64,000 nucleotides of DNA from Mycolicibacterium mageritense (lineage in GTDB: Bacteria; Actinomycetota; Actinomycetes; Mycobacteriales; Mycobacteriaceae). Each line of letters opens with the position of its first letter. Position 1 is the stretch's first letter. The stretch spans positions 2,232,001 through 2,296,000 of the forward strand of contig NZ_AP022567.1 of NCBI RefSeq assembly GCF_010727475.1. The letters run 5' to 3'. The translations under genes and the position numbers were made by a program. Below the pieces are notes generated by a model that saw only the letters and a program-made list of their open reading frames with translations, was not told the DNA's origin and ran no database searches. Below, in pieces: positions 1 to 7,646 of this stretch.

Positions 1-584
1 GGCACCGCGGTGGCGGGCTTGTCGAGAGATTTGAACAGCAGGGCCGCGGCGAGCTGGGCCCCGGTACCGACGCCGGTGGTGCCGTACCTGATCATCTTGG
101 CCGCGTTGTCCAGATCCTTGACGCTCTTGTAGCCGCTGGCCGGGTTGGTCACCAGCACGTAGTCGTCGCGGGATACGCCGTAGACGACATCGAACTTGTT
201 GAGGTCGGTGGCCTCGTCGGGGCTGACGGCCAGGGGCGTGATGGTGTACAGCGAGGCATTCTGGATGGCGATCTTGGAACCGTCGGCGGGCGCGTTGGCG
301 ATCTCGGCAGCGGCCAAGGCCCCGTTGGCCCCTTCACGGTTGATCACCGGGAACGACGCGCCGAGGCTGTCGCTCAGGCCTTTGGACACCGCGCGACTGA
401 TCAGGTCGCTCGACCCGCCTGCGGACGCGCCGACGTACATCTCGACGGTGCCCGACGGGTATTTGTCACCGGTCCCGCTGCCGGTACTGGTCTGCACGCC
501 GCTGCACGCGCTGAGCACCAGGCCGGTCGCGGCGGCCGCCGCGAACAGGAGGTGACGACGTGGTCGGGCGGTTGAGATCGCCAT
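1..584 (-). CDS. Tripartite tricarboxylate transporter substrate-binding lipoprotein (TctC/Bug family), partial
   Basis: The gene runs off the left edge, so only the first 194 codons are present. The N-terminus has a basic stretch, a hydrophobic segment and a lipobox ending LVLSAC, so the mature protein should be a lipid-anchored extracytoplasmic receptor. After the Cys come a Ser/Gly linker and the segment VEMYVGASAGGSSDLISRAV, which matches the ligand-loop region of TctC/Bug receptors (usually about 320 residues). Members bind carboxylic acids and hand them to TctAB permeases; no TctAB gene is visible here, though it could lie left of the window. The start at 584 is chosen because AGGAG lies about 8 nt upstream and the lipobox is in this frame; an ATG at 589 opens an unrelated frame. 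The ligand is unknown. Confidence 0.85.
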   Translation of the reverse strand, partial: MAISTARPRRHLLFAAAAATGLVLSACSGVQTSTGSGTGDKYPSGTVEMYVGASAGGSSDLISRAVSKGLSDSLGASFPVINREGANGALAAAEIANAPADGSKIAIQNASLYTITPLAVSPDEATDLNKFDVVYGVSRDDYVLVTNPASGYKSVKDLDNAAKMIRYGTTGVGTGAQLAAALLFKSLDKPATAV

Positions 585-650
585 GGCATTCGCTCCTACA
601 AGTGTGTGAAATGGCCCGCAACGGGGTGGCACTGTGGCGGCCATCACTAC

Positions 651-697
651 AAAATAGGGAGCACGGCGATACCTGTCCAAGCCTTAATTGGTATCGC
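651..697 (-). promoter_or_regulatory. Promoter and inverted-repeat operator of the TctC-type gene
   Basis: On the minus strand a TTGGAC -35 (675-680) and a TATTTT -10 (651-656) are 18 bp apart. A perfect 8-bp inverted repeat, GCGATACC at 666-673 and GGTATCGC at 690-697 with a 16-nt spacer, straddles the -35 box. Its position suits a repressor or two-component regulator site. The regulator is not identifiable. Confidence 0.45.
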
Positions 698-720
698 TTG
701 ATGCCGGTATTGAATAACTG

Positions 721-2472
721 TCAGAACCAGGCGTCACGCATGTCCAGCGTGGTCCGATCCAGGCTTTCCAGCAGGTCCAATTGTGGTGCGGTCCTGGGCA
801 GTTCGTAACGGTAGAAGTACCGTGCGGCCTGCCGTTTGCCCCGGTAGAAGTCATCGGAGAAATCTCCGTCTGCCTTCTCGGCGGCCAGCAATTGCTCAAG
901 CCAGATCCACGCCACCACGATGTGGCCGAACGCCTCCAGGTACACCGCGCTGTTGGCCATCGCGGCCTCGACATCGCCGGAGGCGAACATCGCCCCGGTG
1001 ACCGCGACCAGCCGCCGCCAGGCGGTGTCCAGCTGGTCGGCCAACTCAGCGGCCGAACCTCCACGTGCCGGATCCTCATTGCTCCTCGCGTGCGCAGTCG
1101 TCACCGTGGCGGCGATCCGCTCCCCCAGCGCGACGAGGCTCGCACCGCCGTTCTGCGTCACCTTGCGGCCCAGCAGATCGAGGCTCTGGATGCCGTGCGT
1201 GCCCTCGTGGATCGGGTTCAGCCGGTTGTCGCGGTAGTGCTGTTCGACGTCGTATTCGCGCGTGTAGCCGTATCCGCCGTGTACCTGGATCGCCAGGCTG
1301 TTGGCCTCCAGGCACCACTGCGACGGCCAGCTCTTGGCGATCGGTGTGAGGATGTCGAGCACCGCGTTGTCGCCCTCGTCGACGAGCTTGGCGCAATACA
1401 GCAGCAGCGCGAGGCCGCCTTCGACATAGGCCTTCTGCGCCAGCAGCATTCGCTTGACGTCGGCGTGCTCGATGATCGGCACCTGCGGGGTCGACGGATC
1501 CTTGACGCCCAGCGGCCGGCCTTGCGGGCGTCCGCGCGCATACTCGACCGACTTGAGATATCCCGTGTAGCCGAGCGCGACGGCCCCCATCCCGACGCCG
1601 AGCCGCGCCTCGTTCATCATGTGGAACATGTAGACGATGCCGCGGTGCGGCTCGCCCACGAGGTAGCCGACGGCACCGTCGAAGTTCAGCACGGTGTTGG
1701 TGATACCGCGTTGCCCCATCTTGTGATTGAGGCCCGAGATGGCGACGTCGTTGCGAGTGCCGTCGGCCAGGTATTTGGGCACGATGAACAGCGATATGCC
1801 CTTGGTGCCGGCCGGTCCACCCGGAATCTTGGCCAGCACGAGGTTGACGATGTTCTCGGTGAGCTCGTGCTCGGCGCCCGAGATCCACATCTTGGAGCCG
1901 AACAGCCGGTAGGTACCGTCCGACTGCGGCTCGGCGCGCGTGGTGATGTCGGCCAGCGACGATCCGGCCTGCGTCTCCGACAGCGCCATGGTGCCCGAGA
2001 ACCGGCCCGCCAGCATGGGTTTGACGAATGCCTCGATCTGCTCGGGGGTGCCGAAGTGGGCCAGCAGGTTGGCGTTGGCGATGGTGAGCATGAGGTAGCC
2101 CGACGTCGAAACGTTGGCCGCGGCGATCCACGCGAAGGCAGCCTGTGCGACGGTGGCAGGCAGTTGCGCTCCGCCGATCTCTGCGTCGAGCCCCATTCCG
2201 ATCAGGTCGGCCGAGGCGAACGCGTCCCACGCCTCCTTGACCTCGGGGATCAGCGTGACGGTCTGCCCGTCGAACGTCGGCTCGTCGGCATCGCTGCGCT
2301 TGTTGTGCGGCGCGAAGTAGCGGGTCGCGAGCTGCTCGCACAGGTCCAGCACGCCGTCGAACGTCTCCCGGGAGTGCTCCGCGAATCGCTCCAGGGCCGT
2401 GAGCTTTTCGACGTCCAGCCACTCGTAGAGCAGGAAGTCGAGGTCGCGCCGGGACAGGATCGTGGACTTCAT
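721..2472 (-). CDS. Acyl-CoA dehydrogenase with C-terminal extension
   Basis: FAD-dependent alpha,beta-dehydrogenation of an acyl-CoA, cytoplasmic, 583 aa. This is the long class of bacterial FadE with an extra C-terminal helical domain (residues ~440-583), as opposed to the ~380-aa short type. The N-terminal helical domain is followed by the middle beta domain with MALSETQAGSSL (FAD/acyl contact). The C-terminal domain has IHEGTHGIQ, where the Glu near residue 423 is the expected catalytic base. The gene overlaps the upstream SDR by 4 bp (ATGA), so the two are co-transcribed and probably act in the same beta-oxidation-type route. The acyl chain specificity cannot be read from sequence. Confidence 0.93.
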   Translation of the reverse strand: MKSTILSRRDLDFLLYEWLDVEKLTALERFAEHSRETFDGVLDLCEQLATRYFAPHNKRSDADEPTFDGQTVTLIPEVKEAWDAFASADLIGMGLDAEIGGAQLPATVAQAAFAWIAAANVSTSGYLMLTIANANLLAHFGTPEQIEAFVKPMLAGRFSGTMALSETQAGSSLADITTRAEPQSDGTYRLFGSKMWISGAEHELTENIVNLVLAKIPGGPAGTKGISLFIVPKYLADGTRNDVAISGLNHKMGQRGITNTVLNFDGAVGYLVGEPHRGIVYMFHMMNEARLGVGMGAVALGYTGYLKSVEYARGRPQGRPLGVKDPSTPQVPIIEHADVKRMLLAQKAYVEGGLALLLYCAKLVDEGDNAVLDILTPIAKSWPSQWCLEANSLAIQVHGGYGYTREYDVEQHYRDNRLNPIHEGTHGIQSLDLLGRKVTQNGGASLVALGERIAATVTTAHARSNEDPARGGSAAELADQLDTAWRRLVAVTGAMFASGDVEAAMANSAVYLEAFGHIVVAWIWLEQLLAAEKADGDFSDDFYRGKRQAARYFYRYELPRTAPQLDLLESLDRTTLDMRDAWF

Positions 2473-3242
2473 CGGATGGTGCTCACGCCGCCGTCGACCG
2501 GGATGACCGCGCCCGTGATGTAGGAGCTCGCGCGGCTCGCCAGGAACACCGAGATGCCCGCGATGTCGTCGGGCTGCCCGATCCGGCCCAAGGGCAGACC
2601 CGAACCCACCGCGTCGGATCCGGCCCGCAGCATCTCCTTGGTCATGCGGGATTCGAACAAACCCGGCGCGATGGCGTTCACGAGAATCTTGGGGGCAAGC
2701 TCACCCGCGAGATGCTGCGTCAGCATGTGCACGGCGGCCTTGCTGGCGCTGTAGGAGAAGTTGTCCCGGCCCTTGCCCGGCGCGACGATGCCGTCGATGC
2801 TTCCGGTGTTGATGACGCGGGCCGGATCATCCTCGGTCGCAGCGGAATTCAGCAACGGCGTGAGCGCGCGCGTCAGCAGGAACACACCCTTGACGTTGAC
2901 GTTGTAGACCTTGTCGAAGCCGGACTCCGGGAACTCGTCATAGGGCGCGCCCCAGGCCGCGCCGGCGTTGTTGAACAACGCGTGGATCGCGTCCTCGCGC
3001 CCGGTGAGCGCGGCGGTGAGCGCGGCCACGCCCTCGGCGGTCCCGAGATCCGCGGGCACCGCCGCGACCCGGCCGAGCGGGGACAGCGCCTCGACCGCGG
3101 CGTCCAACTCGGCCTCCTTGCGGCTCGACAGGTACACGCTTGCCCCGGCCTGCAGCAGGCCGCGCGCCATCATCAGGCCGATGCCTCGGCCGCCTCCCGT
3201 GACGACGGCGACCTTGCCGTCCAATCGGAACAAATCGGTCAT
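2469..3242 (-). CDS. Short-chain dehydrogenase/reductase (FabG-like)
   Basis: Classical NAD(P)-dependent SDR of 257 aa. The cofactor motif TGGGRGIG is near residue 15, NNAG near 91, and the catalytic triad is visible as Ser148, Tyr164 and Lys168 in YSASKAA. It ends with a normal classical-SDR C-terminus. It is the first gene of an SDR-FadE operon (4-bp overlap), so it likely oxidises or reduces a 3-hydroxy/3-oxoacyl or alcohol intermediate handled with the dehydrogenase. It is transcribed divergently from a GbsR/MarR-type regulator that is the probable controller. Confidence 0.93.
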   Translation of the reverse strand: MTDLFRLDGKVAVVTGGGRGIGLMMARGLLQAGASVYLSSRKEAELDAAVEALSPLGRVAAVPADLGTAEGVAALTAALTGREDAIHALFNNAGAAWGAPYDEFPESGFDKVYNVNVKGVFLLTRALTPLLNSAATEDDPARVINTGSIDGIVAPGKGRDNFSYSASKAAVHMLTQHLAGELAPKILVNAIAPGLFESRMTKEMLRAGSDAVGSGLPLGRIGQPDDIAGISVFLASRASSYITGAVIPVDGGVSTIR

Positions 3243-3297
3243 GCCGACCAGTCTGCTGCGTGGGGGTTGACGCGGGCGGCCCGACCCGACGTATAGT

Positions 3298-3319
3298 TCG
3301 TTCAGTTCGTACTGAACGA
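3298..3319. promoter_or_regulatory. 8-bp inverted-repeat operator between SDR-FadE operon and GbsR-type regulator
   Basis: TCGTTCAG (3298-3305) and CTGAACGA (3312-3319) form a perfect 8-bp inverted repeat with a 6-bp spacer in the 95-bp divergent region. It lies about 20 bp upstream of the regulator start and 55 bp upstream of the SDR start. This fits a binding site for the adjacent winged-helix regulator acting on both directions. Confidence 0.6.
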
Positions 3320-3337
3320 TAAGGACCGGAGGTGACT

Positions 3338-3808
3338 GTGACGCCGGAGGAGGGCGAGTTCGTCGATCGCATGGGCCTGTTCATGGAGCTGCTCGGCGCG
3401 TCGCGCACGATGGGCAGGCTCTACGGCTGGCTGATGATCTGCGATCCGCCGCAACAGTCGCTGACCGCGCTGGCGAAGTCGCTGGCGGTCAGCAAGGCGT
3501 CGGTCAGCACAGTCGCGCGCCAGCTGCAGGAGGGCGGCCTGATCGAGCGGCTGCCCAGTGCGACGCGCCAGCATGTCTACCGCGTCCGGCCCGGAGGCTT
3601 CACGAGCGTGATGGACGCGCAGCTGTCACGCATGAAGCTCGGCATCGACGCTGCGGAGTTCGGCCTGTCCCTGGTCCGTGACGACCGGGCCGAGCAGCGC
3701 GAGCGGCTCGAGGACTTCCGGGACTTCTGCGAATTCTCCACCCAGGCCTACCACGACGAACTCATCCGGCTCTGGACCGACTACCGGAACAGCAGGAGGC
3801 AGTCATGA
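3338..3808 (+). CDS. GbsR/MarR-family transcriptional regulator
   Basis: A 156-residue winged-helix regulator. The N-terminal helix (EFVDRMGLFMELLGASRTMGRLYGWL) leads into a helix-turn-helix with SLTALAKSLAVSKASVSTVARQL, then the wing RLPSATRQHVYRV and a C-terminal helical dimer region. This pattern is typical of GbsR-type MarR relatives, which sense small ligands. The GTG at 3338 is preferred because a near-perfect Shine-Dalgarno, GGAGGTGA, ends 2 nt before it; an in-frame GTG at 3332 would sit inside that ribosome site. It overlaps the following methyltransferase by 4 bp (ATGA). Confidence 0.85.
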   Translation: MTPEEGEFVDRMGLFMELLGASRTMGRLYGWLMICDPPQQSLTALAKSLAVSKASVSTVARQLQEGGLIERLPSATRQHVYRVRPGGFTSVMDAQLSRMKLGIDAAEFGLSLVRDDRAEQRERLEDFRDFCEFSTQAYHDELIRLWTDYRNSRRQS

Positions 3809-4623
3809 CGACGACGAAGATCGACTTCAGCTCGGTGAAATGGCGTTCGGTCGAATGGACCAACGTGTGCACGCTCTACCTACGCGCGTGCGAAAGCCGG
3901 TTACCCCAGCCCGTTCTGGGCGATCACGCGGCTGCCGAAGCCGTCGACCGCATCGACTACGACTTCAAACGCATGCACCGGGCCGCGCAACCGTGGGCCA
4001 ACCAGTTCCTGGTGGCCTTACGCGCCAAGCAACTCGACGATTGGACCGTCAGCTTTCTCGACAAGCACCCCGACGCGGTCGTGCTGCATCTCGGCTGCGG
4101 CTTGGACACGCGCGCGTTCCGCATCGGCAGGCCGGCAGGCGTCGACTGGTTCGACGTCGACCAGCCCGGCGTGATCGAGCTGCGGCGCAAGCTCTACGAC
4201 GACGGCCCGGGCTACCGGATGATCGGATCGTCGGTCGCCGACGCCGGCTGGCTCGACGAGATCCCCACGGGGCGCCCGACCCTTGTGATCGCCGAAGGCC
4301 TGCTCATGTACCTGGACGAGGCCGATGTCCGCGCCCTTTTGCAGCGACTCACCGACCGTTTCGACACCGGGGAGATCGCGTTCGACACGATCGCTCCGAG
4401 CGGCCCCAAGCTGTCCCGGCTGTTCAGCAACGGCATCGTCAAATGGGGCATCGGCGACGTACACGAGCTCGAGCGGTGGAATCCGCGGCTGCGTCTCCTC
4501 GAGCGGGTGCCGGCGTACGCCAACTATCGGACGATCCCGTTGACGGCCCAGCGGCTGCTGTTCAGCGTGCTCAACGCGACCCTCGGGAGCCGCTACGACG
4601 TGCTGAACCGGTTCGCGTTCTAG
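3805..4623 (+). CDS. Class I SAM-dependent methyltransferase (LCM/Omt family)
   Basis: A 272-aa methyltransferase with the SAM-binding glycine loop VLHLGCGLDTRAFRI at residues ~93-107 and the acidic WFDVDQPGV segment that contacts the ribose. This LCM-type fold is abundant in mycobacteria (S-adenosyl-L-methionine-dependent methyltransferases related to leucine carboxyl methyltransferase). It is translationally coupled to the upstream regulator by an ATGA overlap. Its stop overlaps the stop of the convergent TetR by 4 bp. The acceptor is unknown; an O-methyl ester or phenol is possible by family. Confidence 0.88.
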   Translation: MTTTKIDFSSVKWRSVEWTNVCTLYLRACESRLPQPVLGDHAAAEAVDRIDYDFKRMHRAAQPWANQFLVALRAKQLDDWTVSFLDKHPDAVVLHLGCGLDTRAFRIGRPAGVDWFDVDQPGVIELRRKLYDDGPGYRMIGSSVADAGWLDEIPTGRPTLVIAEGLLMYLDEADVRALLQRLTDRFDTGEIAFDTIAPSGPKLSRLFSNGIVKWGIGDVHELERWNPRLRLLERVPAYANYRTIPLTAQRLLFSVLNATLGSRYDVLNRFAF

Positions 4624-5297
4624 GGCGTTTCGCCGACGTCGATGCCCAGCGGGTCGCCCGTGCGCACGGCTTCGTCTCGGATCAGGCCGCGCAGCAGTGC
4701 GGTGCTGAACTCGACGGCGATCTCCTGGGCCGTGCGCCGGCCGTGCGGCCGCAGCCACCGGTAGGAGCCGAGCGTCATCCCGATGTAGCCGAGGGCCAGG
4801 ACGTGCGAGTCGCAGTCGTAGAACTCGCCGCTCGCGATGCCCCGGTCGATCACGTCGCGCACGTGCTCATAGACCTGCGTCTCGGCCCGGCGGATGTAGG
4901 CCACCTGCTCCTCGGTGAACCACTCGGTGATGTAGGGCCCCTCCTGGAAGTAGACCGCGGCCTTCTCCAGGTCGTTGGCGATGCCGGTGAGCAGTCGCCG
5001 GGTGAAGTGGTAGATGGTTTCGCGGGCCGACGCGGTCGGATCGTCGTGCAGCGCCTCGACCGTGAAGTCGGCCGTGCTCTTGTAAAGGTCGTAGAGGATG
5101 AGCGACTTGCTGGAGTAGTAGTGGTACACCGTGGCCTTGTTGAGGCCGACGGCCTCGGCGACGTCGTCCATCCTGGTGCCGTGGTAACCGCGCGCAGCGA
5201 ACAGCTTGGCCGCGACGGTCAACAACTCGTCACGGCGGGACGTGCCGTTGGCGGACGCGGCGGCGCGACCGCGGCCGGCCTCTGTATCGGATGGCAT
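4620..5297 (-). CDS. TetR-family transcriptional regulator
   Basis: A 225-aa regulator with an N-terminal HTH: ELLTVAAKLFAARGYHGTRM, then DDVAEAVGLNKATVYHYYSSK, the classical TetR recognition helix. The rest is a helical ligand domain. The ATG at 5297 is preferred over a start 6 nt upstream because GGAG then lies at normal spacing. An inverted repeat 22 nt upstream suggests autoregulation. No obvious target operon lies on its 5' side; the divergent small ORF is the only candidate. Confidence 0.9.
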   Translation of the reverse strand: MPSDTEAGRGRAAASANGTSRRDELLTVAAKLFAARGYHGTRMDDVAEAVGLNKATVYHYYSSKSLILYDLYKSTADFTVEALHDDPTASARETIYHFTRRLLTGIANDLEKAAVYFQEGPYITEWFTEEQVAYIRRAETQVYEHVRDVIDRGIASGEFYDCDSHVLALGYIGMTLGSYRWLRPHGRRTAQEIAVEFSTALLRGLIRDEAVRTGDPLGIDVGETP

Positions 5298-5319
5298 AAA
5301 CATCTCCGGGGTAACTCAA

Positions 5320-5335
5320 TCAACTGGATGGTTGA
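5320..5335. promoter_or_regulatory. Candidate TetR operator
   Basis: TCAAC-TGGATG-GTTGA is a perfect 5-bp inverted repeat with a 6-bp spacer in the region between the TetR start (5297) and the divergent small ORF (5389). Size and position fit a TetR dimer site for autorepression. Confidence 0.5.
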
Positions 5336-5376
5336 ACAGTGTAGGCAATCCCTGTCCGAGTCTTGCGCTATCGGTC

Positions 5377-5382
5377 TAGACT
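5377..5382 (+). promoter_or_regulatory. -10 box of a predicted leaderless transcript
   Basis: TAGACT matches the mycobacterial TANNNT -10 pattern and ends 6 nt before the ATG at 5389. Transcription would therefore begin at or next to the start codon, a common arrangement in mycobacteria. Confidence 0.5.
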
Positions 5383-5388
5383 GCCGGA

Positions 5389-5499
5389 ATGGATCCGAAT
5401 CCGGACTATGACGCCAGTGACGAGATCGAATACTTCTTCAACTGGGTTCCGTGGGGATTGCGCGGGGTGTACCCGCCGCCGGCGTATCCCCCGGTCTAG
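5389..5499 (+). CDS. Small protein of 36 residues, predicted leaderless
   Basis: An open frame of 36 codons beginning MDPNPDYDASDEIEYFF, followed by a Trp/Pro/Tyr-rich C-terminal half (NWVPWGLRGVYPPPAYPPV). It has no Shine-Dalgarno, but a TAGACT -10 box ends 6 nt before the ATG, fitting leaderless expression. The composition (acidic N-terminal half, PPPAYPP tail) is not what random out-of-frame GC-rich sequence gives, and it fills the space between the TetR and the converging CGNR gene exactly (ending 9 bp before that stop). I do not recognise a family and infer no function. It could be a chance ORF. Confidence 0.5.
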   Translation: MDPNPDYDASDEIEYFFNWVPWGLRGVYPPPAYPPV

Positions 5500-5508
5500 A
5501 CCCCGCTC

Positions 5509-6018
5509 TCACTCCGTCGCCTTCGCGCGCTGGTAATGCCTGCGCGCCTTCATTCGGTTCCCGCAGATGGCCATCGAACACCAGCGTGCGGTGTTGGGCT
5601 TGCTGCGATCGATCAGGAACAGCCGGCAGTCCGGGTTCGCACACGCACGTAGGCGCCCGGGACTGCTGATCCGCAGGGCGTCCCACGCCAAGACCGCCCG
5701 TACCGCGCCGCGCATCGCGTCGTCGGTGTCCAGTTCCCAGCTCAACCCGTCGACTGTCGCAGTCGGGCGTAATGCCACGGCCTCGAGGAACGGGTCGAGC
5801 TTGTCCGCCGACTCGCTTCCGCGCACCACGGCCTGAAGCACATTCCGGGCCGCGACCAGATCCGCCAACTCGCCTTCGGCCGCCCCATGCTCCCGCAGCC
5901 AGGCCCGCGCGGCCCCCTCCGCGAGCAGGTCGTGTTGCACCCCGTCCATCACCGGCGTGGTGTTGAGCAGATCGAGCAGCAGCGCCTCGTCGCGCAGGCC
6001 CACTTCCACCAGCTCCAT
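5509..6018 (-). CDS. CGNR zinc-finger transcriptional regulator
   Basis: A 169-aa protein of the ABATE/CGNR family. The N-terminal ~115 residues form the stress-type helical domain. The C-terminal zinc finger has Cys pairs CANPDC and CSMAICGNRMKARRH; the CGNR signature is intact. Such proteins are presumed DNA-binding regulators. The gene is divergent, with an 87-bp gap, from a hydrolase/HAD/MDR operon, which is therefore its likely target. The start at 6018 has GGAGG about 8 nt upstream. Confidence 0.88.
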   Translation of the reverse strand: MELVEVGLRDEALLLDLLNTTPVMDGVQHDLLAEGAARAWLREHGAAEGELADLVAARNVLQAVVRGSESADKLDPFLEAVALRPTATVDGLSWELDTDDAMRGAVRAVLAWDALRISSPGRLRACANPDCRLFLIDRSKPNTARWCSMAICGNRMKARRHYQRAKATE

Positions 6019-6038
6019 ACCTAACCTCCAAATAGCTA

Positions 6039-6067
6039 TTGACAGGTTACTCTCGTCGGCGTTGAAT
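6039..6067 (+). promoter_or_regulatory. Sigma-70-type promoter of the hydrolase-HAD-MDR operon
   Basis: TTGACA (6039-6044) and TTGAAT (6062-6067) are 17 bp apart, giving a start near 6074 and a leader of about 30 nt. An AAAGGAG ribosome site precedes the ATG at 6106. Confidence 0.4.
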
Positions 6068-6105
6068 GTCGCTAACCGGTAACGCTACTTAAAGGAGTTA
6101 GTCAC

Positions 6106-6969
6106 ATGACCGTTCACCACCGCTACGCCACCGTCGACGGGCAGCGCCTCTTCTACCGCGAGGCCGGCTCGCCCGACGCCCCGACGATCGTGCTGCTGCA
6201 CGGCTTCCCCACGAGCTCATACATGTTCCGCGACCTCATCCCCCGGTTGGCCGACAGCTACCACGTCATCGCGCCTGATCACCTCGGTTACGGACACTCC
6301 GACGCACCTGCGGCCACCGAGTTCGACTACAGCTTCGACGCGCTCGCGGACCTGACCGAGGGCCTGCTCGCCCAGCTCGGGGTGTCCCGTTACGCGATCT
6401 ATGTCCAGGACTACGGCGCTCCGATCGGCTGGCGGCTGGCACTGCGACACCCGGAGGCCATCACCGCGATCGTGACCCAGAACGGCAACGGCTACGACGA
6501 AGGCTTCGTCGAGAGCTTCTGGACCGTCGTCTGGGATTACCAGCGTGAGCAGACCCCCGAAACCGAAGCCGGCGTGCGGACCGCGTTGGACGTCGAAGGC
6601 ATCAAATGGCAATACCTGACCGGGGTTTCCGACGAGAGCCTGGTCAACCCGGACACCTGGGTCCACGACGCCGCGATCGTGTCGCGGCCCGGCAACGACG
6701 AGATCCAGCTCAAGCTGTTCCGCGACTACGCGACCAACGCGCCGCTCTACCCCGCCCTGCACGAATACTTGCGCACCAGTGGGGTTCCCGTGCTCGCGGT
6801 GTGGGGCGAAGGTGATCCCATCTTCGGACCCGACGGTGCTCGCGCGTTCGCCAAGGACTCCGTCGACCCCGAGATCCACCTGCTCGACGGTGGGCACTTC
6901 CTGCTCGAAACCCACGTCGACGAGGTCGCCGGCCTGATCGACGGTTTCCTGCAGCGTCGGGTTCGTTGA
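6106..6969 (+). CDS. Alpha/beta hydrolase, haloalkane dehalogenase / epoxide hydrolase class
   Basis: A 287-aa alpha/beta-hydrolase. The oxyanion motif HGFPTS is at residues ~32-37. The nucleophile elbow is VQDYGAPIG with Asp102 in place of Ser, which is the hallmark of haloalkane dehalogenases and epoxide hydrolases, not esterases. The acid region EGDPIFGPDG (~236-245) and the catalytic His in DGGHFLLE (~264) are present. It is the first gene of a three-gene operon, followed with a 1-nt overlap by a HAD type II dehalogenase. This suggests a halogenated or epoxide substrate, but halide-stabilising residues cannot be verified by eye. Confidence 0.9.
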   Translation: MTVHHRYATVDGQRLFYREAGSPDAPTIVLLHGFPTSSYMFRDLIPRLADSYHVIAPDHLGYGHSDAPAATEFDYSFDALADLTEGLLAQLGVSRYAIYVQDYGAPIGWRLALRHPEAITAIVTQNGNGYDEGFVESFWTVVWDYQREQTPETEAGVRTALDVEGIKWQYLTGVSDESLVNPDTWVHDAAIVSRPGNDEIQLKLFRDYATNAPLYPALHEYLRTSGVPVLAVWGEGDPIFGPDGARAFAKDSVDPEIHLLDGGHFLLETHVDEVAGLIDGFLQRRVR

Positions 6970-7646
6970 TGAGGCCCGAGCTGTTGGTGTTCGACGTCAA
7001 CGAGACGCTCATCGACATCGATTCCCTGCAGCCGCATTTCGTGCGGATGTTCGGCGATCGGTCGGTGCTACGGGAGTGGTTCGGCCAGCTCGTGATGTAC
7101 TCGATGGCCGTCACCCTGGCCGGGCGCTACACCGACTTCTTCACACTCGGACAATCGGTGTTGCGCATGACCGCCGACGTCCACGGAGTCGACATCACCG
7201 ATGCCGACCTGGCCGCGCTCGCCGATGCCATGCGCACGATGCCGGCCCACCCAGATGCCGCAGAAGGCTTGCAGCGTCTCCGGGCCAACGGATTCCGCCT
7301 TGTCACCCTTACCAATTCACCACACCGGCACGGCCCGACGCCGTTGGAGCGGGCCGGGTTGACCGGGTACTTCGAGCACCAGTTCAGCGTCGACGAGCAC
7401 CAGGCGTTCAAGCCAGCACCGGCGGTATACGCGGGCGTTGCCGAACACCTGAACGTTGCGCCGGCCGCGTGCATGATGGTCGCGGCCCACATGTGGGACA
7501 CCATCGGCGCCCAGGCTGCCGGGTTCCGCGGCGCATTCATCGCGCGGCCCGGCAACGCGATCCTCGCCGCTCCCGGTGTTCCCCAGCCTGATGTCGTCGC
7601 CTCAGATCTTCTACAGCTCAACGAAATACTGGAGAAACAGTCATGA
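6969..7646 (+). CDS. Haloacid dehalogenase, type II (HAD superfamily)
   Basis: A 225-aa HAD hydrolase. The nucleophile Asp9 is in LVFDVNETL, motif II is TLTNSPH, motif III Lys is in FKPAPAVY, and motif IV is MVAAHMWDTIGAQAAGF. These match L-2-haloacid dehalogenases (type II; usual length 220-240), which release halide from 2-haloalkanoic acids. The ATG at 6969 shares one base with the TGA of the previous gene; an in-frame TTG at 6966 is less likely. The following gene overlaps by 4 bp. Placed after an Asp-nucleophile hydrolase, it could complete a two-step dehalogenation. Confidence 0.88.
   Translation: MRPELLVFDVNETLIDIDSLQPHFVRMFGDRSVLREWFGQLVMYSMAVTLAGRYTDFFTLGQSVLRMTADVHGVDITDADLAALADAMRTMPAHPDAAEGLQRLRANGFRLVTLTNSPHRHGPTPLERAGLTGYFEHQFSVDEHQAFKPAPAVYAGVAEHLNVAPAACMMVAAHMWDTIGAQAAGFRGAFIARPGNAILAAPGVPQPDVVASDLLQLNEILEKQS

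Noticed and set aside
781..2523. 580-codon open frame antisense to the acyl-CoA dehydrogenase
   Set aside because: High GC gives long antisense frames; the translation is Arg/Gly/Val-rich without domains, while the opposite strand encodes a complete FadE.
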